Shown in pieces: positions 9,661 through 17,918 of a DNA stretch of 64,000 bases. The notes below the pieces were generated by a model. That model did not search any database. It saw nothing but the letters and a program-made list of their open reading frames with translations, and was not told the origin of the DNA. Source of the DNA: Flammeovirga sp. EKP202 (GTDB taxonomy: Bacteria; Bacteroidota; Bacteroidia; Cytophagales; Flammeovirgaceae); NCBI RefSeq assembly GCF_014534745.1, contig NZ_JACVVP010000009.1, forward strand, positions 150,780 to 214,779, read 5' to 3'. A program made the position numbers and the translations under genes. How positions within the stretch are numbered: position 1 is the first letter of the stretch; every line of letters begins with the position of its first letter.

Positions 9661-11103
9661 ATGACAATTCAGGAACTTCAAGAACGCTATCAATTTAATC
9701 GAGAAACTCCAATTGTAATTGGTGATAGATGTAAAGTTTTCTACGGTAAATTAGAGGAAGATGCTGTACTCGTTATCTCCGATCTTTCTCCAAGAATAAT
9801 AGCGAAAGAACCTGTTGATTCATTTGAAGCTGGAGCCACTTTTTCTTTTGAAGGGACTTCAGAAAATTCCGATACTTATGTTTTTGGCTCTATTCAATAT
9901 ACGATCCGTATGTTGGATAATTATTCCGAAGAAATTCAAGAGAAGGTAGAACTGATCATCAATGAAAAGGATGAAGAATCATTGAGGCAGCATGAAAAAG
10001 ACCTTTTGTTTGCTTTAAAATTACCAGAGCTGGATCGTACACAAAAACTACTTGATATCAAGAGCCTTTACAAGCAAGAGTTGTATGACGAGACTTTCAA
10101 GGCTATTGCTTATGATTATGCAGATGATCTTCTTTTGGATGGAGAAACTTTGTATTTATTAGGTGATATGTGCGAGAAAGGAATGGGTACTTTCAGAAAT
10201 ATTGATCAAGCTAGACAATTTTTTGCTCGTGCAGCCGAAGTAGGAGTGACTAATGCTCAAAAGAGGGTAGAATTGATTGATGAGGAATTAAAGCGTACGC
10301 AACCTACACCTGAAAAAGAGATAGAAACGACAGAGGCAGTTCCTTCTACCACAAGATTGAAAAGAAAGTCTGGTCCGGTAAACAGGAGAAGAGGCTTGTC
10401 GAAAAAAAATAAAATAAGATATACGATTATTGGTTCATTCTCTTTTATTTTGGGCCTATTTATATCCACCATTTTTAGCTTCATTCTTTCCTTTTCTGGA
10501 AATTCATCAGTCTTAGCTACTGACGAAACAGAGCAAACAACATCTGCTGCTGACGAGCTACTGACAGAATCAGATGTCTTTTTTAAGAAACTTGAAGGAG
10601 ATGTTTTAAAGCAAATGGCTGACCTTAGAAATTACGAATACGGTATGGCTAAGCTGAAAGAAGGGGTTACGATGATTGAACAAGCTGAAAGGACAAATGA
10701 ATTTACTCCTGCCCAAGAAAAAAGACTGACGCAATTGAGCGGCTTCATAATGGGGCAGATTTCGGCGATGAATGATAATAAAAAGGAGGACTTTTGGATC
10801 AAACACAAAAGTAAAGCTGGAGAAACAGTAATCAGTATTGCCAACCATTACAAAGTTCCTGAGAAAAAAGTATTGGATGCTGAAGGAAAATCACTTTCAA
10901 TGGATCGTATTTTTAAAAATAATGAAACAGTCAAAGTTGGAATTCCAGCACTGTTTTTTGATCATAAAATTTTACCTGGAGAAAGTATTGGTACTATTTC
11001 CAATAAATATGATATACAACCAGAAGATATTAGAAAACTGAATGAATTGTCATCTGATGTGATTCATCCAGGACAAGAATTAAGAGTTTATATCAGACAA
11101 TAA
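9661..11103 (+). CDS. Sel1-repeat / transmembrane / double-LysM protein
   Basis: A 480-aa protein of unknown role. I start at the ATG at 9661; a TTG two codons earlier is less likely. The order is: a ~110-residue N-terminal part (RYQFN..TPIVIGDRCKVFYGK) that faintly recalls the N-lobe of a protein kinase, a helical part with a Sel1-like repeat at about 165-205 (EKGMGTFRNIDQARQFFARAAE), a basic linker (about 225-250), one membrane span (about 255-275), a helical stretch, and two LysM domains (about 382-428 and 432-480, each with a GE(T/S)xxxI(A/S)xxY core). The positive-inside rule puts Sel1 in the cytoplasm and LysM in the periplasm, so it could tie an internal signal to peptidoglycan. It shares a bidirectional terminator with the next gene. 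Confidence 0.8.
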   Translation: MTIQELQERYQFNRETPIVIGDRCKVFYGKLEEDAVLVISDLSPRIIAKEPVDSFEAGATFSFEGTSENSDTYVFGSIQYTIRMLDNYSEEIQEKVELIINEKDEESLRQHEKDLLFALKLPELDRTQKLLDIKSLYKQELYDETFKAIAYDYADDLLLDGETLYLLGDMCEKGMGTFRNIDQARQFFARAAEVGVTNAQKRVELIDEELKRTQPTPEKEIETTEAVPSTTRLKRKSGPVNRRRGLSKKNKIRYTIIGSFSFILGLFISTIFSFILSFSGNSSVLATDETEQTTSAADELLTESDVFFKKLEGDVLKQMADLRNYEYGMAKLKEGVTMIEQAERTNEFTPAQEKRLTQLSGFIMGQISAMNDNKKEDFWIKHKSKAGETVISIANHYKVPEKKVLDAEGKSLSMDRIFKNNETVKVGIPALFFDHKILPGESIGTISNKYDIQPEDIRKLNELSSDVIHPGQELRVYIRQ

Positions 11104-11121
11104 AATAATCTCCATATCAAT

Positions 11122-11163
11122 AAAAAGAGTAGCTCAATGAATGATTTTTGAGCTACTCTTTTT
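11122..11163. terminator. Bidirectional intrinsic terminator
   Basis: A perfect 16-bp stem (AAAAAGAGTAGCTCAA / TTGAGCTACTCTTTTT) lies between two convergent genes and has T-runs in both directions, so it serves the LysM-protein gene and the minus-strand glycosyltransferase gene. Confidence 0.9.
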
Positions 11164-12099
11164 TTATGAATTGGATTTGAAGAAATAGAAATAAAATTTA
11201 ATCAGTCTTCTCCTAAATCCTTTGACATTGACATATCTATAAAACTTCATAAAGTATCGATTTCCTTCCTCGATATCTTCATTATCTAATTTAGAAATTG
11301 ATATTTCGTTGGTGACTTCTGTTTTGAATGGATCCCAAAATAACTTTCCGCTATTGACACCACTACCGTCCATTCCAATATTATTAACCAATGATTGAGA
11401 AGTGTTTAAACAAATACCTTTATTTAAAAGGATACTTGCTCCCCATTTGATCGCCCAAGTTTTAATTTCCCCATTTAAATTTTGAACCAATTGCTTAGTG
11501 CCATGGAAATACCCATTGAGGTCTAATGTTTTTTCTAATTTTTGATTGTTTAGGTTCTTAATTAAAGACTCTGTATCAGCATTAAATAATTTCCAGGAAG
11601 TTTTCCAAGTTGCCCATCCCCAGCACGACATATGTGTCGAGTAAAATGAAGTAGCAGTAAAGTTATTCTTTTGAAAAGGGGATTTCGGAAGATAGGCATT
11701 AATATGCATTACATGATCATCTTCTCTATATAGTTCCAAGGCTTCATTCATAAATTTTAGAAATCCTTGAGAAGTGACAATGTCATCTTCCAAAATGATC
11801 GCTTGCCCATGCTGCTCGATCACTTTTGAAACTCCTTCAATAATCGAAGCCGCAAGCCCTTTATTCTGATCACTTTCAATTACTTGCGTTTGTTTAGACC
11901 AATATCTTTGATTTTTAACAATATCTCTTGTCGCCTTAATCGCTTGTAATTCCTCTTGAGAAGCATCATTTCTTGGCCCATCACAAAAAATATAGAAAGG
12001 CGAATCCTGAAACTCAGGATTTTTATGAATAGCCATTAATACTTGTTCGGCGTGCCAAGCTCTATTATAGACAAATAATATGATAGGGGAATATGACAT
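11164..12099 (-). CDS. Glycosyltransferase (GT-A fold, GNT-I/GT2-like)
   Basis: A 311-aa cytoplasmic protein starting MSYSPIILFVYNRAWHAEQV, the usual opening of GT-A enzymes that bind a nucleotide sugar. A DGPRND segment follows, then NKGLAASIIEGV, and the metal-binding acidic motif is ILEDDIV (about residues 121-127). The later WGWATWKTSW block is typical of bacterial sugar transferases of the GNT-I-like group. Sugar donor and acceptor cannot be told from sequence. A flippase, a GT4 enzyme and a YfhO protein within 6 kb suggest surface polysaccharide or glycoprotein assembly, but a repeat element separates it from them. Confidence 0.85.
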   Translation of the reverse strand: MSYSPIILFVYNRAWHAEQVLMAIHKNPEFQDSPFYIFCDGPRNDASQEELQAIKATRDIVKNQRYWSKQTQVIESDQNKGLAASIIEGVSKVIEQHGQAIILEDDIVTSQGFLKFMNEALELYREDDHVMHINAYLPKSPFQKNNFTATSFYSTHMSCWGWATWKTSWKLFNADTESLIKNLNNQKLEKTLDLNGYFHGTKQLVQNLNGEIKTWAIKWGASILLNKGICLNTSQSLVNNIGMDGSGVNSGKLFWDPFKTEVTNEISISKLDNEDIEEGNRYFMKFYRYVNVKGFRRRLIKFYFYFFKSNS

Positions 12100-12129
12100 T
12101 AGTATTATTAAAATATATAGATCATTAAG

Positions 12130-12522
12130 TACATTGTAAACTAAATTATCATCAACTTTCAGTCGACCTTTCTATAAGTAATTATAGTATCTACTTTCAA
12201 ACTTCCTTCTTCTTCATTTTTGTCTTGAAATAAAAAGAAGCAAAAAATTCAAGGCTTTGAACGCAAAAGCTAAATTCCATTCCTTTCGCCTCAATGATTT
12301 TAAACTCGCTGCGCTTAAACAGCAAAATCATTCTTAACGGCTCAATACATGAAATTCTTGACGCTTTTCCCTTCAATGCCGGAGTTAGAACTACTAAACG
12401 AATTGAGTAGAAAGACCACTGGCGCGAATGTTAAGCGATAGCGTCATTCGTGCCCTACAGATCATCAGAAATCTCCTGATTTCTAAATGCCATAAATATT
12501 CGAAAGCTTATTTTACAATGTA
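12130..12522. repeat. Non-coding dispersed-repeat-like element with inverted ends
   Basis: The gap 12100-12645 holds no gene. Within it a 393-bp segment is bounded by TACATTGTAAA (12130-12140) and its exact complement TTTACAATGTA (12512-12522). The interior is richer in GC than the flanks and full of short inverted repeats, for example CTTGAA..TTCAAG near 12220-12260, TGATTTT..AAAATCA near 12300, CGAATG..CATTCG near 12430, and AGAAATC-TCCT-GATTTCT near 12470. This looks like a structured mobile or palindromic repeat, not a decayed gene; I have no copy to compare with inside the window. Confidence 0.5.
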
Positions 12523-12645
12523 TTTAGTGATTTCTCTTCCTAAAAAAACGTGGTAAAAGTAGTGAAAAAAAAGAATTGAAAAGTGTAATTTTAGTTAAGA
12601 TGAAAATTGCATTTCGGAAATGTGTGATTTCGTTAGCTTTAAACC

Positions 12646-13980
12646 TTAGTTTCTTTTAAAGACTTTTCTAATAAAGTAAATCATAAAGAAAGAACGCAAT
12701 TGAGCCAATCCGATTACGATTGTCTTTTTAAAGAAAAAGTTCAATACAAAGGCGGTAAAGAAGACCGTGAAAACGGAGGCAAAAGCAGCACCATTTGTTC
12801 CATATTTAGGAATCAGTAAATAATTCAAAAGCACATTGAGTCCCATTGAACAAAAGCTGCTGATCATGATAATGTTCCTTTTGTTCGTCAAGATAAGGTA
12901 GTTTCCTCTCATGCCTCCATTGTATTGAAAAATTGCACTTATCATCAATATTTTGAGGTTTAGTGCGGCTCCTGCAAATGCTTCTCCATATAAAATGTCA
13001 ATCACCAAATCAGCTAAAATCCAGGTGAAAAAGACACCAACATAACTAATTCCGGTTAGCATTGAAGAGATACGTTCATACGAAGAATTTAAAGAATTAA
13101 TCCCCTTCTTCCATTGTTTTGTAAGTTCTGGAAATAATGAACTTCCAAGGATAGTATAAATAGCTGTAGAGATCATAAATAATTTTACGGCTCTACTATA
13201 AACTCCTAAAGCCTCATCACCAATCATTCTTCCAATCATCACTTGGTCTATCTGAGTATAAACCGTGTAGGCAAATGCTGATAATAATAAAGGGAGGAAG
13301 GAATGAAGATATTCTTGAAATAACTGTTTTGAGAAAGAAAAATAGACTGGTTTTCTAAGTTTAAAATAATGGTAAAGGAGTAATAGGGAACCCACAAACA
13401 ACTCTAATAAAAAAGCCCCAATAAAATACGTAAGCTCATAGTTGTAAATGATGAGATATACTTTAACTAAAGAAGCTAGAATAAACCCAGTGGTTTTTGA
13501 TATTACGGTGAACTTGGAGAGTAAATTGGCCTGGAAATCAAACGTTATTACTTCAGTTACTTGAATTAGAATACTACTTGCTACCAACCAACCAATGACT
13601 ATCTTCTCAATATCGTTTTCAGCATAATATTGTAATAAAAACCCTGCGCCAAGAAATGAAACGATGGATATTATTATTCTAAGAGAGAGAAGTGTAGAGA
13701 AATTTTTGATATTTTCTTCATGAGAAACCTCTACAAAGTTTTTTATGGCAACCCTTTCAATTCCTAGGGATGAAAAAATAAGGAAAAAGCTAGTGACAGA
13801 TACAGAAAAATCCCAAATACCAATGTTTTTAGGTCCAAGGTATCTACTCACCCAAGCATTGATCAATAACCCTCCAACCATTCGAATGATTCGGTCCAGT
13901 ACAAGCCAATTAATATTTTTCAAAATTGAACTTACACCTTCTTTCTGATACCAACCTCTAATTATCTCTTTTATCTTCAC
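12646..13980 (-). CDS. Oligosaccharide flippase (Wzx-like, MVF/MATE superfamily)
   Basis: A 444-aa polytopic membrane protein with about 12 helices that would move a lipid-linked oligosaccharide across the inner membrane. The start is GTG at 13980: an in-frame stop lies 12 bp upstream and the next methionine (residue ~34) falls inside the first conserved helix. The opening (INWLVLDRIIRM...NAWVSRYLGP) and the central FAYTVYTQIDQVMIGRMIGDEALGVYSRAVKL block are characteristic of this family. It is divergent from the GT4 gene across a 99-bp promoter region with a perfect palindrome, so the two may be co-regulated. Confidence 0.9.
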   Translation of the reverse strand: MKIKEIIRGWYQKEGVSSILKNINWLVLDRIIRMVGGLLINAWVSRYLGPKNIGIWDFSVSVTSFFLIFSSLGIERVAIKNFVEVSHEENIKNFSTLLSLRIIISIVSFLGAGFLLQYYAENDIEKIVIGWLVASSILIQVTEVITFDFQANLLSKFTVISKTTGFILASLVKVYLIIYNYELTYFIGAFLLELFVGSLLLLYHYFKLRKPVYFSFSKQLFQEYLHSFLPLLLSAFAYTVYTQIDQVMIGRMIGDEALGVYSRAVKLFMISTAIYTILGSSLFPELTKQWKKGINSLNSSYERISSMLTGISYVGVFFTWILADLVIDILYGEAFAGAALNLKILMISAIFQYNGGMRGNYLILTNKRNIIMISSFCSMGLNVLLNYLLIPKYGTNGAAFASVFTVFFTAFVLNFFFKKTIVIGLAQLRSFFMIYFIRKVFKRN

Positions 13981-14039
13981 CAGTATACTTATTTAGGTAT
14001 ATTTTTCAGATTACGTTTTATAATGCCTTTTTTGTGACC

Positions 14040-14057
14040 ATATTTGTGCACAAATAT
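14040..14057. promoter_or_regulatory. 18-bp palindrome in divergent flippase/GT4 promoter
   Basis: ATATTTGTGCACAAATAT is a perfect palindrome between the divergent genes. On the minus strand 14051-14058 reads TATATTTG, an exact TAnnTTTG Bacteroidota -7 box for the flippase; on the plus strand 14039-14046 reads CATATTTG, one base off. It may be an operator, overlapping -7 boxes, or both. A convincing -33 TTG is missing on either side. Confidence 0.5.
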
Positions 14058-14079
14058 AGAGATAAACCTTATTCTTTTT

Positions 14080-15267
14080 ATGAAAATCGTCCATATCAGC
14101 ACATATCCTAATGGAGGAGCCGGCAACGCAACCATCCGTATGCATAAAAGCTTATTGGAAAATGGTGTTGATTCAAAGGTCATTACCAGAGACTATACCT
14201 TGGATAATGAGGGCGTAAAGGCTTTTAACACTTCCGTGTGGTTTAGAAAAGTCTCTACACTTTGGAAGATGATTAAAATTTTACCTAATACCTACAAGGC
14301 AGAGCCGGATTGTGAAGGGTTTTCATCACCTATGTCTTTGTATCATGTTCATAAACATGAAGATGTAAAAGAGGCTGACGTGGTAATTATTCAATGGGTC
14401 AGTAATTTTTTGGATTATTCTACTTTTTTTGAAAAGATTGATAAACCCGTTTACTTGTATCTCCACGATATGAATCACTTTCATGGTGGTTTCCATTATT
14501 CTGAAGATGTAGAACGCTTCATTCAATATGAAAAACTTGAAAGTCTCTTCAAAGAAATCAAAAGAAAAGCGTATGCTGGGAAAGATATAGAAGTATTAGC
14601 ACCTTCACAATGGATGATTGATCTATCTCAAAAAAGTGAATTGTTGGGAGCATTTCCTCATCACAAAATGTTTTATGGTTTGGATCCTCAAAGGATGAAA
14701 TATCATGAACAGTCAGTGGCAAGGACATTATTTAATTTACCAGAACACGGTAGAGTCCTTCTTTTTGTCAGTGAAAGAATTTCGAATAGAAGAAAAGGCG
14801 CTACTTTGTTGATTGAGGCTCTAAAAAAAGTGAAATTTAGTGAGAATATTTCCATTTTGGTGGTCGGTAACTATGATAAGTCTATCTTTGACGCCGAAAA
14901 TGTTTTTACAACAGGTGTACTGAAGTCAGAAAAAGAAATGTCAATGGCTTATAGTGCTTCAGATTTATTTATCTTGCCTAGCCTGGAAGATAATATGCCT
15001 AATGTGATGTTGGAAAGCTTATATTGTGGTACTCCTGTCATGTCTTTTAGCAATGGAGGGATGAAAGAAATAATAAATGATACAAATGGTATAATTATTT
15101 CAGAGATAGGAGTAGATGCATTGGCAGAAGGTATACAACAATGGGTGGACCATCCGCCGGTATTTGAAAGGAAGCAAATTAGAAAAGATATCACCGAAAC
15201 GTTCAACTTGAAGGCAAGAGGTGAAGCTTTAAAAACTTTAATAAATAAAAGATTACAAACAATTTAG
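14080..15267 (+). CDS. Glycosyltransferase family 4
   Basis: A 395-aa GT-B fold enzyme. I use ATG 14080 (MKIVHISTYPNGGAGNATIR); the longer reading from a TTG at 14044 would run through the palindromic promoter. The N-lobe has the GGAGNATIRMHKSLLENG acceptor-side motif, and the C-lobe has ERISNRRKGATLLIEAL and the retaining-GT signature region SLEDNMPNVMLESLYCGTPV (E-x7-E type, about 305-330). Such enzymes add hexoses to lipid-linked glycans at the membrane face. It lies 30 bp before the YfhO gene, so they are probably cotranscribed, and it faces the flippase gene. Confidence 0.9.
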   Translation: MKIVHISTYPNGGAGNATIRMHKSLLENGVDSKVITRDYTLDNEGVKAFNTSVWFRKVSTLWKMIKILPNTYKAEPDCEGFSSPMSLYHVHKHEDVKEADVVIIQWVSNFLDYSTFFEKIDKPVYLYLHDMNHFHGGFHYSEDVERFIQYEKLESLFKEIKRKAYAGKDIEVLAPSQWMIDLSQKSELLGAFPHHKMFYGLDPQRMKYHEQSVARTLFNLPEHGRVLLFVSERISNRRKGATLLIEALKKVKFSENISILVVGNYDKSIFDAENVFTTGVLKSEKEMSMAYSASDLFILPSLEDNMPNVMLESLYCGTPVMSFSNGGMKEIINDTNGIIISEIGVDALAEGIQQWVDHPPVFERKQIRKDITETFNLKARGEALKTLINKRLQTI

Positions 15268-15297
15268 AACCATAGAGTTCTGGAATATACGTCGATT

Positions 15298-17814
15298 ATG
15301 AGCAAAGGAAATCTTAAAAAATACAGCTGGTTACTTGTCATTCCAGTATTTTTTATCCTAACGGTGATCTATTTTAGTCCCGAGTTTTTTGATAACAAAT
15401 CACTACAACAGAGCGATTTAGTCCATTTTGAGGGTATGTCACATGCTTCTCAAGTAGAAGCAGAGAAAACAGGTGAATCGCCACTTTGGAATTCAGCCAT
15501 GTTTTCAGGAATGCCTGAGTTGTTGACTTCAAGTTTAAAAGGAGATCCAACCCACTTCCTGTATTCATTATCAATGTTGTTTATGTATGACAGCTTTGAA
15601 ACACCAATGACGGTGATGCTTTTGATGTTAGGAGTTTGGATTGGATTGATGTGTTTTAGAGTGAACCCGTGGGTAGCGGCTTTCATAGCAGCAGCATTCT
15701 CTCTGAATACATTTTATATTACTTCTTTAGAAGCTGGACACGTTACAAAACTATGGGCTATTGGTTACGGAGGACTGATTTTAGGATCTATGCGATTAAT
15801 ATTTGATCGTAAATTCCTTCTTGGAGGGGCGTTGATGGCATCTTCTGTTGCTTTAGAATTAAGAGCGGGTCACTACCAAATTACTTATTATTTATGTTTT
15901 GTGGTATTGATTTACGGCTTATCTGAATTGTACTTTGCTTTCAAAAATGGAGAGCTCAACACTTTCTTGATGAAAGTTGTTCCAATCGGTATTTTAGCAG
16001 CAAGTTTAGGAGCATCAACTCAGCTTTGGAGAGTGTGGACTACTCAAGAATATGCTACTTATTCTATCCGTGGTCAAAAAGAACTATCGGCATTACCAGG
16101 ACAGGAGAACAATCATACAGAAGAAGGTTTAGATAAAGATTACGCTTTTAGCTGGAGTGAAGGTAAAATGGAATCTTTGACTTTACTAGCACCTAACTTC
16201 TTTGGTGGAAGTAGCCAAGAAAGAGTTTCTGAAGATGGTCCTTTGGCAAAACAATTAGAAAAAGTAGCAGGTAGACAACAAGCTAAAAATATTGTTCAAA
16301 ACCCGAATTTTAAATTACCTCTTTATTTTGGAGAACAACCTTATACAGGTGGTCCAATTTATCAAGGTGTATTAATATCTTTCTTCTTTATCTTAGGATT
16401 ATTTGTACTGGATGCAAGACAAAGATCTTGGTTAATTGGAGGTACATTAATTACGTTGATGTTTGCTTGGGGTAAACATTTGCAGTGGTTCAATTACACT
16501 TTGTTTGATATTCTTCCAGGAATGAACAAGTTCAGAACACCTGCGATGGCGTTGGGTGTAGGCTGTATTGTGATGGCATTAGGTGCTGCACTTGGTTTGA
16601 GTAAGGTAATTGAAGAAGGTTGGAATGAAAAAACACAAAAAGCATTTCTAAAAGCAGGTGGGACTACACTGGGTCTTTTGATTTTGATGTGGATTGGTGC
16701 AGGAATGATGGATGTTAGTGGTCCAAGAGATGCTGCGATTTTCCAACAAATGTTTGGTTTGAATGATCAAAATATGATTCGTCAGTTTACGAATGCTTTA
16801 GATGAAGAAAGAATTTCATTGATGAGGGCAGATGTAATGCGTTCTATTTTCTTCTTATTAGCGGGCTTAGGAGCAATTTTCGCTTTTTCAAAGAAGAAAT
16901 TGAGCACTTCGTTGGTGATTGTTGTATTGGGTGTATTGACTTTAGGAGATGTTTGGGTAGTAGCTAAACGCTATGTCAACGAAGCCTCTTTCCAAAAGAA
17001 AACCAACAAAACATTCCATGCCGCAAATGCCGCAGATAAGGAGATCTTAAAGGACAAAGACCCTAATTACAGAGTACTTAATTTGACAACAAATTCTTTT
17101 AATGAATCAACTACCTCTTATTTCCACAAATCAATCGGAGGTTATTCAGCAATAAAATTAAGAAGGTATCAAGATCTAATTGAAAGAGCCATTTCAAGAG
17201 AAATGCAAGTTTTAGCGAATGGTATTCAAAAAGGAGATACTTTATCCGTAAAGGCTACTCCTGCATTGAATATGTTGAACATGAAATATGCTATTTTAGG
17301 GCCATCTGCTCAAGCAGTATTCAGAAACCCTAATGCTTTAGGAAATGCTTGGTTTGTAGATAAGGTAATAAAAGTAAATTCTGCAGATGAAGAAATGGAA
17401 ACTTTATCGACAATTAACCCAAGTTTCCAAGCAATTGTAGACGTCAACAAATATCCAAATGCCAATATTGCTACAAGCTATAATGAAGGAGATAATATTA
17501 AATTGACTTCATTTAATCAAAGACGCTTGAAATATACAGCAGAAAGTAAAAACGGTGGTTTTGCAGTATTCTCTGAAGTGTGGTACCCTGCAGGATGGGT
17601 AGCCAAAATTGATGGGGAACCTGTAGATATCGTATGTACAAATTATATTTTAAGAGGTATTCATATTCCTGCTGGAAAACATGAAATCACTTTTGATTTT
17701 GACCCTAATTCATTTGTAGTTGGTGGTTTGATTTCTAAAATAGCAAGTTACATCACACTATTGCTTCTTTTTGCAGCAGTGGGGTTGATTGTTTACAACG
17801 AAACAAAGAAATAA
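15298..17814 (+). CDS. YfhO-family polytopic membrane protein
   Basis: An 838-aa integral membrane protein of the YfhO type (GT-C-like fold). About a dozen hydrophobic helices span residues 10-560. A large extracytoplasmic part follows (about 575-800, including GFAVFSEVWYPAGWVAKIDGE, typical of the family), and one last helix ends at the C-terminus. Members are linked to sugar modification of surface polymers such as teichoic acids in Firmicutes; in Bacteroidota the substrate is unknown. Its position after the GT4 gene, near a flippase, supports envelope glycan work. A terminator follows 29 bp after the stop. Confidence 0.88.
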   Translation: MSKGNLKKYSWLLVIPVFFILTVIYFSPEFFDNKSLQQSDLVHFEGMSHASQVEAEKTGESPLWNSAMFSGMPELLTSSLKGDPTHFLYSLSMLFMYDSFETPMTVMLLMLGVWIGLMCFRVNPWVAAFIAAAFSLNTFYITSLEAGHVTKLWAIGYGGLILGSMRLIFDRKFLLGGALMASSVALELRAGHYQITYYLCFVVLIYGLSELYFAFKNGELNTFLMKVVPIGILAASLGASTQLWRVWTTQEYATYSIRGQKELSALPGQENNHTEEGLDKDYAFSWSEGKMESLTLLAPNFFGGSSQERVSEDGPLAKQLEKVAGRQQAKNIVQNPNFKLPLYFGEQPYTGGPIYQGVLISFFFILGLFVLDARQRSWLIGGTLITLMFAWGKHLQWFNYTLFDILPGMNKFRTPAMALGVGCIVMALGAALGLSKVIEEGWNEKTQKAFLKAGGTTLGLLILMWIGAGMMDVSGPRDAAIFQQMFGLNDQNMIRQFTNALDEERISLMRADVMRSIFFLLAGLGAIFAFSKKKLSTSLVIVVLGVLTLGDVWVVAKRYVNEASFQKKTNKTFHAANAADKEILKDKDPNYRVLNLTTNSFNESTTSYFHKSIGGYSAIKLRRYQDLIERAISREMQVLANGIQKGDTLSVKATPALNMLNMKYAILGPSAQAVFRNPNALGNAWFVDKVIKVNSADEEMETLSTINPSFQAIVDVNKYPNANIATSYNEGDNIKLTSFNQRRLKYTAESKNGGFAVFSEVWYPAGWVAKIDGEPVDIVCTNYILRGIHIPAGKHEITFDFDPNSFVVGGLISKIASYITLLLLFAAVGLIVYNETKK

Positions 17815-17842
17815 GTTTACTTATAGCATAAATAAAGTAATC

Positions 17843-17876
17843 AAAGAGCGAAGTCTTCACCGGCTTCGCTTTTTTT
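17843..17876 (+). terminator. Intrinsic terminator after YfhO gene
   Basis: The stem AGCGAAGTC / GGCTTCGCT (with a G-U pair) and a seven-T run end the GT4-YfhO unit. Confidence 0.85.
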
Positions 17877-17902
17877 GTAGTTGATCGAATTAGTTACCTT
17901 TG
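17874..17902 (+). promoter_or_regulatory. Bacteroidota-type promoter for the BaiN-like gene
   Basis: A TTTG at 17874-17877, a 17-bp spacer and TACCTTTG at 17895-17902 match the TTG-N17-19-TAnnTTTG pattern exactly. Transcription would begin near 17909, leaving a leader of about ten bases before the ATG at 17919. The -33 element overlaps the T-tail of the preceding terminator. Confidence 0.7.
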
Positions 17903-17918
17903 CTCAAAATTGAGAAAA

